Origin: Pholiota molesta
Lineage: Eukaryota > Basidiomycota > Agaricomycetes > Agaricales > Strophariaceae
Assembly (NCBI GenBank): GCA_014925825.1
Contig: JACGCK010000004.1
Span: 744,001-808,000, forward strand
Direction of reading: 5' to 3'
DNA: 64,000 nucleotides
Part shown: piece after piece, positions 11,672 to 21,065 of the stretch
Layout: every line of letters starts with the position of its first letter
How positions within the stretch are numbered: the stretch's first letter is position 1
Program-made: the position numbers and the translations under genes
Notes under the pieces: generated by a model
What the model saw: only the letters and a program-made list of their open reading frames with translations
What the model was told of the DNA's origin: nothing
Databases searched by the model: none

Positions 11672-13434
11672 TTTGTTGACGGATAGTGGTTGATCGCTGT
11701 TTCCTACCTTGCTTCAAAGTCCCGTCCTTGTTTGGGACGTCGGCACCGTTGTGGCTGAAACCTTATTTGTTGGTTCTGCACAGAAGTAGCATCTGACCGC
11801 TAATATTCATCCTCCGATAAAATCTCCGGCATCCTTGCGCCGAACTTCCTGTTCGTCATTTATTCCTTTCCTCATCATCAGACTGTCACTACCAAGGGTC
11901 ACTGCGTCCTCCGATGATCATACTGTGCTTGATTGCTCACGAAGAAACTTTTTGCTCAATTTCGCATTTGTGCATCCGATGAGCTTGCCTCATTTGCCCG
12001 TGTGTTTCTGCACACATCTGACGCTCACATCCGGCCTAATTTTCTCCGGCTACAGAACCTGATATCATACACACTAAAATTTCCAACACACAAGGCTGCA
12101 TATTTCCATTTTGTCTCTTCATTTTCTCACCAGTGATCAACTCTTTCAGCCGTTTCTTGGGCCCTTGTGCGCAACAGCGTCCACCTGGGGTGTTTCTCTA
12201 TTTCCAGCCATGGTCCATGGATATAAGCGGTCGTAACTTTTATATTCGCTTCCTCAGCGAGCCGTAAAAATCGACCCTCCTGTGCCCGTGGTGGCCTGTC
12301 GCGTGCCATTGATGTGACCCAACTCCTTATGATCTACTCGGTACCTGGCACCTGCGACTACTGCGATTGCAATTTCTAGTTGGTAAGCCCAGGGTAAGCC
12401 TACCAATCTAATGTTACAAACTATTGGGAGCGCCCTTCATGCAGCCGTCCGTAGGTTCAAAGAGGTTCCACCGTCGGGCTGACATCTATTTGCTATATAG
12501 TGAGCAACGCAAATCATCTTCGGACATGACTTCATTTCTGGAAATCATCCATCCTTGTGTGTGGTGTAATCGGCTGCGTTTGAGCCTTTGAAGTAACAGA
12601 CTGTTCAGACCCTAGTTCGCTCTATTCGTTTTGGAAAGCCTGTATCCGAATTGATTAATGATAGTGTTAAGGCGGGTATTTCTATGTTGCATACCCTGCA
12701 AATTTAAGATACAAATCACATATGTACATAGCAGATGTTGGACGCCACGAACTCGCCACGAACCAACGTGCTAGTGTGAATATGCAAGTCGGCGTCAAAA
12801 GTCCTCCGCTTTGATTTTCCCGAATAGATGCTCTGACATCAGGGGACTGCGTCATGCCAACAACATATGTGAAATATCGTCGAGAGCTATGTCATCCCCC
12901 TGTCCTGGAAGCTCCGTAGTGTCAAGCTGTAGACGATGAGGCCCATAGCTTGCATACTTGTCTTTCGTCGACAGGCTGCGCGTCCAACGATTTTTTCCTC
13001 AACTGGAACGGTTGAAGAGCGGTCTTTTAAGTCTCCGACGCATTCGACCCACATACATACGCATTCGGCCATGTCCAACCTCATTTTCGCACCTAAGTCT
13101 GATTAACCAAATTTATAGTCACGATCACTTAACAGATCACTTGTCAGAATGCTATGAAATTCGTCCGGATCCAGCTCGACCGAGCGATGGTTCCCATTGA
13201 TCTCGGCGAGGCTAAGGCCCTTATTACTATACAGTTTCGGTGCCTCCTGTAGAGCGAATATTTCACTCACCTAGAAACGTTCCGGGTCTCTTCCAAACTC
13301 TGACGCGTTGGCACTCCGTTATCATTAAAAAGGCTGGAGCGTTTTGGCACCATCTTTTCCTTCCTATCCTTTCACAAGCACTCGAAATCCCGTTTTCCGG
13401 TTTATCGGAATATCTATCTCTGTCTGACTTGACC
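11672..13434. other. 1.8-kb intergenic region
   Basis: Contains the uL5 promoter at its left end and the RING-gene promoter at its right end. A 60-codon minus-strand frame at 12127-12309 (RFLRLAEEANIKVTTAYIHG...) reads like protein but matches nothing I recognise and has no splice partner. One ACGCGT box lies at 13303-13308, about 130 bp before the second RING gene. Nothing else could be supported. Confidence 0.35.
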
Positions 13435-14456
13435 ATGATTTGCTGTCGAATTTGCATCGATGATATAAAGAAACCAGTTTCTTTGCCTTGTGGTTAGTCC
13501 CTTCTTTGTTATTGAGTACTTTTTGGTCTGATATCGACTGTAGGTCATTTGTTTTGCGGCGAATGTATCATTAAGACTGTGCAGAACGTCAAACCTATAC
13601 ACATTTACACCCATGTCCAATATGCCGCTCAATATATAATATTGGTATGTAAAACTCCACATCATCATTTACCACAGCGTCTCAAACCCGATAATGTGTA
13701 GCGCCCATCAATTTCAACGTCGTGCCACCGAACCTCCGTCCATTCGTAACACCAAATATCCGCAAGGTGTACTTAGATACCCCCGATACCGCAGACGAAG
13801 GGTCTTCCAGGACGCAACCCACTCAGCCGCCTCCGGGCTAGCTGCAGAGTCCGAGCTGCAGCGCCTTCGTGCAGAGAATGAAGCACTCCGGAGCAACTGC
13901 GGCATGTGGCGGAAGCGCGCGGAGATGCATGGCACGGCCAACTTGGGCCTCATCAACTTTGCAAAGATGGTCCGAGATCAAGCAGCAATTTAGCTCGTGA
14001 ACGAGATGATCTTCAAACACAATGCCGTTCACTCAAGCGCAAGATCGAAGATATCGAGTGAGTGCTCTTCTTGCTTCTTCTCGAATTTAGGTATATCCAG
14101 CGTACTAAATGCAGCTTCTCCATAGGATGGCCAAATACTCAGAGGCGGCGCTGGCGTCGCCATTATTTGGTGACTATACCCTTGATGAGAAACAAGGTCC
14201 ACAATCCCTCCTTTTTGCTCCTGCATTTCAATTTTCGTCCGACTCTCTATCAGGACCGCAGGACAAATTGAAGCGTCGAAGAGAAGATACCCTTGAGGAC
14301 CAATCGGATGACCCGGCCGCTTCAGCTTCAACTTCTACTAGTCGGGCGACTAAGCGAGTGAAAATCGATAACCTTCTTTCGCACTTGCATCAGGAAAAAC
14401 CCGCTTTGCAAAGCCATATTTCTCCAACAACAAAGCCCTACATATCCATTTCTTGA
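13435..14456 (+). CDS. Second RING-finger/coiled-coil protein, multiple frame breaks
   Basis: The start at 13435 gives MICCRICIDDIKKPVSLPCG, with an intron (GTTAGTCCC...GACTGTAG) splitting the RING at the same CG|GH point as the gene at 9262. The second half reads HLFCGECIIKTVQNV, and the last cysteine pair HPCPICR is in another frame, so one base is missing at the CC of 13594-13595. Downstream the frames carry NVVPPNLRPFVTPNIRKVYL, then a coiled coil LAAESELQRLRAENEALRSN, then LARERDDLQTQCRSLKRKIE, each displaced by one base (GGG at 13835-13837, AA at 13987-13988). The last exon ends ...TKPYISIS with a stop at 14454-14456. It is a decayed RING paralogue if the bases are right, or an intact gene with three under-called runs; I favour the latter. 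Confidence 0.68.
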
Positions 14457-15024
14457 TCCATGTGTATGAGCTATTATTTGTTTATTTTTGATTTATTTAC
14501 AGGCCAACACTATGATATTATACCCAATTCGGTTTTCCTCTAGAGTCTCTTGGGCATGTGTGTACGATAGCATGAGATGTATGATTTCATTGTAGAACTG
14601 TTGATATTCAAACTATAACCCTACTAGGCTACAAGTTACTTGTGTACTACCATTGTGTACAACCTACAACTCTTATCATATAACTGTTCAGGTTATATGT
14701 GACGCAGTCTGCTTTTAAGTATCCTTTAAAGTCCCAATTTCATCAGCATTTCTTCCAGAAGGTTGTGTTTTGAAACACACAAACTTGAATGGCTCTGGGT
14801 GTGCTAGATGTTGAGTAACTGAGTTTTGAGCGTTTAAGCCCATCGTTTTATTTTGATGCTCAAATACTCATAAGCATGGATAAATTCATCCACAAAGCAG
14901 TCCAAGGCGTTGCGCCGATGGGTCTATGAAACATTTACTTCCGTCTCTAAGTACATAGATCGTTTATGACCCGTGCGAAAATTCATTTACTGATGTGCGG
15001 ACTTAAAACCCCCCCGGCATCGGC
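14457..15024. other. Intergenic, AT-rich
   Basis: Between two plus-strand genes. It holds the 3' end of the RING gene and presumably the BTB promoter. A homopolymer C run (cccccc) sits at 15008-15013 just before the next frame. No gene or RNA signal was seen. Confidence 0.35.
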
Positions 15025-16146
15025 ATGCCTTATCTAGAACATGCAGCAGGCTTCAAGGTGAGAAAATCGGGACTTGACTTCGTTGTACTCGTCCGACTTC
15101 TACTCACCTACAAAGGACATCTGGAGTCGGGCGTAGAGTTGCTCATGATCCCAGGAAATGATGACTATACGACCAGTATCGCCCCGCATCCATTTGACAA
15201 CTCAGCGGCAGATGTAATCCTACGATCATCCGACAAGGAACCAACCGACTTCCGAGCCTTCAAATTACTGTTGTCTCTTGCCTCACCATTCTTTTCCGAA
15301 ATATTCACCCTCCTCAGCCGACGGATCCAAACGCATCCATCTACTCCGATGAGTGCGTCGACGATCCTGATACACCATCATTCAGATGACAGAGGACAAG
15401 CAAACACTACAGTTATTACTTGGGCTCTGCCTTCCCATCAGTATCCACGAAATTCCCAGATTCTCTTCCTTACAAGAAATTCAAAAGTTCAAGAAGCAGC
15501 CTTTAAATTCGAGATGGAAGGCATCCAGAAATATTTGCGAGCCGAGCTGGTTCTACCACGCTTCATTGAGTCGCAACCTTTGAGGGTATTTGCTATTGCC
15601 TACCGCTATGGCTGGGACTTGGAAGCAAGAAAGGCCGCACGATATACCCTGAGACATCCCATCACGAATATTGCATTTGTTTCAGAGCTGGAATTTATTT
15701 CCGGGGCAACATTTTATAGGTTGCAGGAATATCATCGTATGTGCGGCGAAGTAGCCAGCTCGCGTGCGCTGCTCCAGCCAGCACTCGCCGAACAGCACGA
15801 CATTTGGACGTGGATCACTTGCAAGCGGTGCCCAGCCGTCTGGAATGCAAACAGTCTCAGCAATACAAATTACCCGCCAGCCCGGAAATGGTGGACGCAA
15901 TGGATAGAAGACATAGCCGAGGAACTGCGGATTAAGCCATGGGGAGAAACTGTCAGAAAATGGGACATTCTCAAAAAGGCGCAAGCGCAGGCAGCTGGGT
16001 GCCCGAACTGCGGTAAACGTGCAGCTGAAGACCTAGAGGCATTTTCACTAATGCTTGCCGTTGAGATAGAGAGGGATATTTCAATGGTCTTGTTTCATTT
16101 ACTTGACGAAAAGGTGTTCTTATTAACGCGACATTGTCTAGGTTGA
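15025..16146 (+). CDS. BTB/POZ-domain protein with a frame-scrambled segment
   Basis: BTB proteins of this fungal family are thought to be Cullin-3 adaptors or dimerisation factors. The block FDNSAADVILRSSD...DFRAFKLLLSLASPFFSEIF is the BTB core, and EGIQKYLRAELVLPRF...PLRVFAIAYRYGWDLEARKAARYTLRHPI is the usual BACK-like helical part. The C-terminus has a cysteine pair (GCPNCGKRAAEDLEAF). The frame is open over 373 codons, but between about 15311 and 15487 the family sequence lies in other frames: SIYSDECVDDPDTPSF, then MTEDKQTLQLLLGLCLP. Three missing bases (CC 15312-15313, C 15383, AAAA 15483-15486) sum to one codon, so the frame closes up again. The true start may be an internal methionine (MIPGNDDYTTS, near 15145), which fits related proteins better. 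Confidence 0.72.
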   Translation: MPYLEHAAGFKVRKSGLDFVVLVRLLLTYKGHLESGVELLMIPGNDDYTTSIAPHPFDNSAADVILRSSDKEPTDFRAFKLLLSLASPFFSEIFTLLSRRIQTHPSTPMSASTILIHHHSDDRGQANTTVITWALPSHQYPRNSQILFLTRNSKVQEAAFKFEMEGIQKYLRAELVLPRFIESQPLRVFAIAYRYGWDLEARKAARYTLRHPITNIAFVSELEFISGATFYRLQEYHRMCGEVASSRALLQPALAEQHDIWTWITCKRCPAVWNANSLSNTNYPPARKWWTQWIEDIAEELRIKPWGETVRKWDILKKAQAQAAGCPNCGKRAAEDLEAFSLMLAVEIERDISMVLFHLLDEKVFLLTRHCLG

Positions 16147-16630
16147 TTTGGATCTCAACCTCGACGATTGGAGCTCGGCGTCAACGATAGACTAAATGTG
16201 TCTCGTTTTAGTGTGGCACTGGCTTGCAAGGTGTAAAATACTTTCTGCTCATAGTATTATAAACAGAATATTTCTATGGGCGCAATTGAGCGCTGCGCTC
16301 AGCTTGAGCTTGAGCTTGCCTGGTGTCGCGCAGGCGCCAAGCTGACGCGCATCATCGGCATGCCGCGGCTAGTACTGCGCGGGAATATATGAAGGTAGCG
16401 CTTCCTGCGGCACAGCCTCCGCAGGTTCCCAACCCTCTTTCCTACAAATGTTCAAAATGAACCAACTCTCTTCAGCGCCTCAACCGCATCTGTCTCTTAT
16501 ATCCTCGATCAACATTAGAAAACCGGCCTAAAGATATAATCGACTTACTTGCAAGACCTTTAGGTGATTCTCAAAACTAATTTTTCGTTTATTTCAATAA
16601 ATACTCAATCCATATAGATCAGGATTCAGC
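16147..16630. other. Intergenic upstream of the F-box gene
   Basis: Contains a short tandem (cttgagcttgagcttg, about 16301-16318) within GC-rich sequence and then an AT-rich leader before the ATG at 16631. This should be the promoter of the F-box gene interrupted by the LTR element. Confidence 0.35.
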
Positions 16631-16635
16631 ATGTC

Positions 16636-16640
16636 CAAAG
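16636..16640. repeat. Target-site duplication CAAAG, left copy
   Basis: Five bases directly before the left LTR, repeated exactly after the right LTR at 18025-18029. A 5-bp duplication is usual for copia-type integration. Confidence 0.9.
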
Positions 16641-16768
16641 TGTTGGAGAACGAAGGTCGTCGTAATAGATTACTCCTCGAGTGTACATAGATACAAATAA
16701 TAAACTTTTATACTACGGTGGATTTCCCACGCTAGAACGAGCGCGCCCCGAATCTTCGTATTCTAACA
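16641..16768 (-). repeat. 3' LTR of the gag-only element (left copy)
   Basis: 128 bp, TG at one end and CA at the other, identical base for base to 17897-18024. It contains TAATAAAC-type AT-rich sequence that could serve as core promoter or polyadenylation signal in either direction. Confidence 0.93.
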
Positions 16769-16776
16769 CTCCTCCA
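16769..16776 (-). promoter_or_regulatory. Polypurine tract of the element
   Basis: On the element's strand the bases next to the 3' LTR read TGGAGGAG, a purine run in the position expected for plus-strand priming. Confidence 0.65.
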
Positions 16777-16792
16777 GATTCGGCGTGCTCGG

Positions 16793-17587
16793 TCAGAAGG
16801 CATATTGTGTCTGGGGGTCGGAGACGGCTGATGCAGCAATGTTGCGCACGGCGGGTGTGGTAGTTGGGATCTCGCGAAGCAGTCCGGATTCCGGGCATTC
16901 AGATTGGAAATGGCCGCGATGGCCGCACTTGAAGCAGGTGATGCGAGTTTTGTCAATAATTTTGGTGGCGAATGCGTTGTGCGAATGTGAGTTCGAGACG
17001 GTAGAGGATGGGGAAAAGTGGTTGATTGTTTCTTCTTCGTTAATAATACGGCCGATGACAAAGTCGAGGTCTTGAGCTTGCGAAGATGAGTCGAGAGAGA
17101 CGATGAGTTGATGGTAAGATGCCGGCAGGGAGCCGAACAGGATGGCGATGGTGAGAGCGTCAGACGGGGCGTCGCCGAGAGCGCGGAGTTTGTCAGCAAG
17201 GTTGCGAAGGTTCGCGATATGGGTGCGCATTGGGGTGTCCTCCCCCTTCTGAATACGCGTGAATTTCCTCCAGAGGACGATGATGCTGCCTAGTCCAGTC
17301 GACATGTGGAAATCCTTCAATCTCCCCCACATGGCGGCGGGGTCTTCTTCGTATCCGCGGACGTGTGCGAATTGGGACGGTCCGAGCCTCCGGATGATCT
17401 CCCCAGCTGCAAGGTCGATACGCGTGGTCCAGGCCTTCACGGCCTTCGTGTTCGGGCTTCCGGATGGTCGGTCTTCGGTTCCGAGGGCTAAAGATAGAAC
17501 ACCCTTCCTTCGAAGTTCGGCCCGAGTTTCAAATTCCCACGCATCATAGTTTTCGTCATCCAGTCGAGTAAAATTTCCATCGCCCAT
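16793..17587 (-). CDS. gag: Copia-type Gag polyprotein with CCHC zinc knuckle
   Basis: Gag forms the virus-like particle that packages element RNA. The start at 17587 (MGDGNFTRLDDENYDAWEFE) gives 264 residues. The N-terminal part has the UBN2/DUF4219-like pattern of copia Gag: NYDAWEFETRAELRRKG, AMWGRLKDFH, and helices around LRALGDAPSDALTIAILFGSLP. Near the C-terminus is CFKCGHRGHFQSEC, a CX2CX4HX4C nucleic-acid-binding knuckle. The frame is intact and stops at 16793-16795 with no pol frame downstream in any phase. An in-frame extension upstream to 17671 (rich in Arg/Thr) is less likely to be translated. Confidence 0.88.
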   Translation of the reverse strand: MGDGNFTRLDDENYDAWEFETRAELRRKGVLSLALGTEDRPSGSPNTKAVKAWTTRIDLAAGEIIRRLGPSQFAHVRGYEEDPAAMWGRLKDFHMSTGLGSIIVLWRKFTRIQKGEDTPMRTHIANLRNLADKLRALGDAPSDALTIAILFGSLPASYHQLIVSLDSSSQAQDLDFVIGRIINEEETINHFSPSSTVSNSHSHNAFATKIIDKTRITCFKCGHRGHFQSECPESGLLREIPTTTPAVRNIAASAVSDPQTQYAF

Positions 17588-17884
17588 TTTGTTCGTGTTC
17601 GTTCGCGTTTTCGTTCGTGTTTCGTTCGGGCCCAAGTACGTTCTGGGACTTTTCGGGCCTTGGTTACGCAAGGACTTTCCAACGTTCGAGTTCGGGTTCG
17701 GTTCAGTTACAGTTCGACGTCGACGTCGGCGGCGTTGATGGGATCACAGAAGCGTCGACAGCGGTGATAAGATCAGAGAAGCGTAGGTGGCAGTGACGAG
17801 GTCAGGGATGGCAGGGTCGAGTAGTGCGTGCGAGAAGATAAGATGTGAAGCTTAGATTTAGTGGTTTTCAAGTAGTTTTTGGCG

Positions 17885-17896
17885 GGGCCCATAACC
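17885..17896 (-). promoter_or_regulatory. Primer-binding site for initiator tRNA-Met 5' half
   Basis: Directly inside the 5' LTR the element strand reads GGTTATGGGCCC. This is complementary to GGGCCCATAACC, the anticodon stem-loop (with the CAU anticodon) of eukaryotic initiator tRNA-Met. Drosophila copia is known to prime from the 5' half of that tRNA at the same kind of sequence, so the mechanism is inferred by analogy. Confidence 0.8.
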
Positions 17897-18024
17897 TGTT
17901 GGAGAACGAAGGTCGTCGTAATAGATTACTCCTCGAGTGTACATAGATACAAATAATAAACTTTTATACTACGGTGGATTTCCCACGCTAGAACGAGCGC
18001 GCCCCGAATCTTCGTATTCTAACA
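17897..18024 (-). repeat. 5' LTR of the gag-only element (right copy)
   Basis: 128 bp, identical to 16641-16768. It drives the antisense Gag transcript. Whether it also reads outward into the truncated F-box gene at 18030 onward cannot be seen. Confidence 0.93.
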
Positions 18025-18029
18025 CAAAG
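18025..18029. repeat. Target-site duplication CAAAG, right copy
   Basis: Exact repeat of 16636-16640, directly after the right LTR. Confidence 0.9.
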
Positions 18030-19972
18030 AACATTCGAACCTTGAGCTTGAGCAGCCGTACATCGACAACTTGCCAGACGAGCTCCTTGGATCTATATTT
18101 TTATTCAACGCTCTCAAATGTCACGATGGAGAAAGTAATACTCACGATCCTCATTCAACGACTTTGCGCGCCATTCTCGTTTGCAAGAGATGGAACACGG
18201 TTGGCATGAACTACCCCGTCCTATGGAGTCGTATTATCGACTACGAAAGACATCCACCAGCCTGGATTAAAGAATTGCTACGTCGCTCCAAGACAGCTCC
18301 TTTGGATGTCGGAGAAGACTCAGTTTTCAAACACATCCAGTTAAGGAATCCCCGCGCTCAGCCAGTTCTGGAGCACATCTTCGAACAGACCGCACGCATT
18401 CGAACGCTCAGTTTACAGATACGACTCGCGCCATGGGACTATATCTGCAAGAACTTCCTGCAACACCCAGCTCGGAGCCTCGAATATCTGAATCTGATCA
18501 CCTCATGTCCTTTCCCCGACTGCCTTTATCCTGGTCCCCTTTTATCTAATGATGCCCCCAACCTGCGAAAGCTGCATTTGCAGCGTTGCCTTATTGACTT
18601 CTCTTCCCCCGTTCTGTTTAACTTAACGGAGCTTTCAATTTTGGACATCCTGGCCCCTGGTATATTGTCCCTGCGAAAGCCTGACCATCCCCTCAAAACT
18701 GCTCCTACCGTCTCAAAATGGATTGCAATCATTCAGCAGATGCCAGGACTTAAATACCTGACTTTGAGCAACTCTATCACGCCTTCTGAAGATAATGATT
18801 CCATTCCCACTGCCCAACTTCCTAACCTTCTGTTTCTCACTGTCGGCGCTAGATTTCAAGACGGCGCTGCCCTTCTCAATCACCTTTCCATTTCCAGAAC
18901 ATGTGGCATTCGGTTGAGGTTCAGTTGTAATCGATCAAGCTCGGACCTGGACGGCGTGAAATTGTTGTCTTTCCTTGGAAACCAGCTTGCGCATTGGCCG
19001 CAAGATGTGGATAATCGTTACATTCAAGCCAAGATCCTCAGTGGTGATCGCATTCACTTTGGCAACTCCCCACGTGTCGGGTACATTTGGGACATGACCG
19101 AGGAGGCCGTCATTGAAGAGCACTCCAAGAGTTCTCGCGATCCATTGGTGTGGCTTGTACTCTCGCTTGACAACTCGGAAGACACGGCTGTGTTCTTTAA
19201 TCAGTTGCTTGCATTGTATGATTGCACCTTTCCCACAACTACAACCCTCGATCTATGGTTTGATGAAGAATATGCGCATACTCTCTCTAACCCAATGCGC
19301 TTGCTCAACATTTTGCGCTCATTCACAGCGGTCAAAACTCTCAATCTCTTGGAGCGTTCACCCCTCTACCTCCTTCCACTTCTCCAATCGCTATCACTAC
19401 CTGGACAGCCCCTCCTTCCAGCTCTTCGTTCTTTGCGCTTGACGCGCACCGATTTCGAAGATCAGCAGCGGACGGCGTATTTCACCGTCATTGCTTTCCT
19501 CATCTGGCGCGCTCAAATTCACATTCCGCTCATCGACTTGCAGATCATCGAGAGCAAGATAAGCAAGGAAACTGAAGATTCACTGGCGCGTATTGGGGGT
19601 GTGAAGGTCACTCTAGGCTCGCTGCAATTGAGGCCGTTTGAGGATGCTTCGGAAGCGGCCGGTAATTGAATGCTGCACCATCGTTATCAGCGGAGGACAA
19701 GTAAACTAATCATATTGTTGTGGATTTCATCATAAATATTGGAATAGCTACCAATGGCAATCTACTCTAGACTCCTCCATCATGATCATGTTAAGTTGGC
19801 CTTCTTGCTCATTGAATGCTCATACACTCCTTAGCGGTTGGAAATTATCGAATATATGATACTGATAATCAACGCGATGAATTGAACTTGATGGAGGACT
19901 AAGTAAACGGAGAGATAGGAAAAAGAAATAAGGTTCTAAATAAGACAATCAATAAAATAATACTCCAGTTAC

Positions 19973-21065
19973 TTATACAGTGAGCAGATCGACGGCTTCT
20001 GCGTATCTTTGTTTTGTCCCTTTGACAATATTTTCGTCGATGACCCATCCTTCACCTTCTTTTCCAGGCGGGCCACTTTCTAACCCTTTACGAAAACCCA
20101 CGCTCACCAGCCAGTCACGAAGGTATTGCTTGTCAAAACTAGGTTGGGCGCCTCCTGGTTTGTATTCGTCCAATGGCCAATAGCGAGATGAGTCCATTGT
20201 CAAGAGTTCATCGATGAGGATGAGCTTCTTTTCAGAGCCTTCAGAAACGAGACCAAATTCAAATTTCGTGTCTGCGAGTATGAGTCCACGAGTCAAAGCG
20301 TAGTCGGATGCGGTGGTGTAGAGTTTCAATGCAGCTGTGGAGATCTGATTATACAGTTCTTGACCAACCAACTTGGCGGCTATGGATCTTTTCAGAAAAA
20401 TTCAATGTTTCGAAGTAGTAAATTCTTACCTTGCTCGGGAGAGATATTCTCGTCATGAGCGCCTTGTTCTGCCTTCGTTGAAGGGGTGAAGATGGGCTGC
20501 GAAAGCTTCTGTCCTTCCAAAAGGCCTTCGGGCATCGGAATTCCATGGACCGTTCCACTTTTCTTGTATTCAGACCATGCAGAGCCTTGGGACGGTTTAA
20601 TGAGGAAATTTAAGCAAGATGCTTAGCGGAAGCATACCAGCCAAATAACCTCTAACAATTGCCTCGAGAGGAACAACCTCAGCCTTCTTGACAAGCATTG
20701 CCCTTCCATCCAGTTGGTCCTTATATTTTCGTACCTCCTCTGGCATCTCATCTATGTTTGCAGTGACGAAGTGATTGGGAATGATATGTCCGAGTTTGCG
20801 AAACCAAAATAGCGATATTTGGGTCAAAAGTTTTCCTTTATCTGGGATACCCTATATCGATTGAGCGTGAATTGAATGCGAAAGGGTGCATATATGCGCT
20901 GAGGCAGTCTGAACCCACGTTCTGGAGGATGACATCGTACGCGGAGATCCTGTCGGACGCGACAAACAACAGATGATCCAGTGAGGAGGTGGAATAGATA
21001 TCTCGCACTTTTCCTCTCGAAATTAGAGTCAATTCGGGAAGATCAGAGTTTATCAGGGTCGTCAT
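19973..21065 (-). CDS. ADE1: SAICAR synthase (purine biosynthesis)
   Basis: Phosphoribosylaminoimidazole-succinocarboxamide synthase joins aspartate to CAIR using ATP, in de novo purine synthesis. Four exons: 21065-20919 ([24 protein letters not shown]...[13 protein letters not shown]), 20851 to about 20640 ([17 protein letters not shown]...[10 protein letters not shown]), a third with [21 protein letters not shown]...ENISPEQ, and a last exon to the stop at 19973. The motifs [25 protein letters not shown] and the late LADTKFEFG and [13 protein letters not shown] are hallmarks. Length is about 305 residues, as in yeast Ade1. All splice phases agree and the gene appears intact. It is convergent with the F-box locus. 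Confidence 0.96.

Larger units (their letters stand above)
16641..18024 (-). mobile_element. Gag-only LTR retroelement (copia-type, TR-GAG-like, non-autonomous)
   Basis: The element is 1384 bp long, with two identical 128-bp direct repeats (TGTTGG...CTAACA) flanked by CAAAG. The coding strand is minus, so the 5' LTR is at 17897-18024. Inside are a primer-binding site, a leader of about 300 bp, one Gag frame and a purine tract. After the Gag stop only 24 bp remain before the 3' LTR, so protease, integrase, reverse transcriptase and RNase H are all absent. That is the architecture described as terminal-repeat retrotransposons with a GAG domain (TR-GAG), which move with enzymes from a full-length partner. 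Identical LTRs imply recent insertion. It lies antisense to the F-box gene it breaks. Confidence 0.93.
16631..19669 (+). pseudogene. F-box/LRR-like gene interrupted by an LTR element
   Basis: F-box proteins recruit substrates to SCF ubiquitin ligases. The start codon and first 10 coding bases lie at 16631-16640 (MSK plus one base). The element at 16641-18024 and one copy of the duplication CAAAG (18025-18029) follow, and the frame resumes at 18030. Omitting them gives a seamless N-terminus: MSK, then EHSNLELEQPYIDN, then the F-box LPDELLGSIFLFN, with VCKRWNTVGMNYPVLWSRI after it. The rest is about 500 residues of leucine-rich helical repeats, ending at 19669, with no other break. As it stands the reading frame enters the LTR and stops at TAG 16688-16690 after 19 codons. 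The first in-frame ATG after the element lies beyond the F-box (in TVGMNYPVLW), so this allele should be null or N-truncated. Confidence 0.85.

Noticed and set aside
16681..16863. LTR-internal open frames (also 17937-18209) as genes
   Set aside because: They are the same LTR sequence read twice, begin without ATG and run into unrelated flanks.
18071..19669. F-box ORF taken as a complete gene starting at 18071
   Set aside because: The codon there is TTG, not ATG; the true start lies before the LTR element at 16631.
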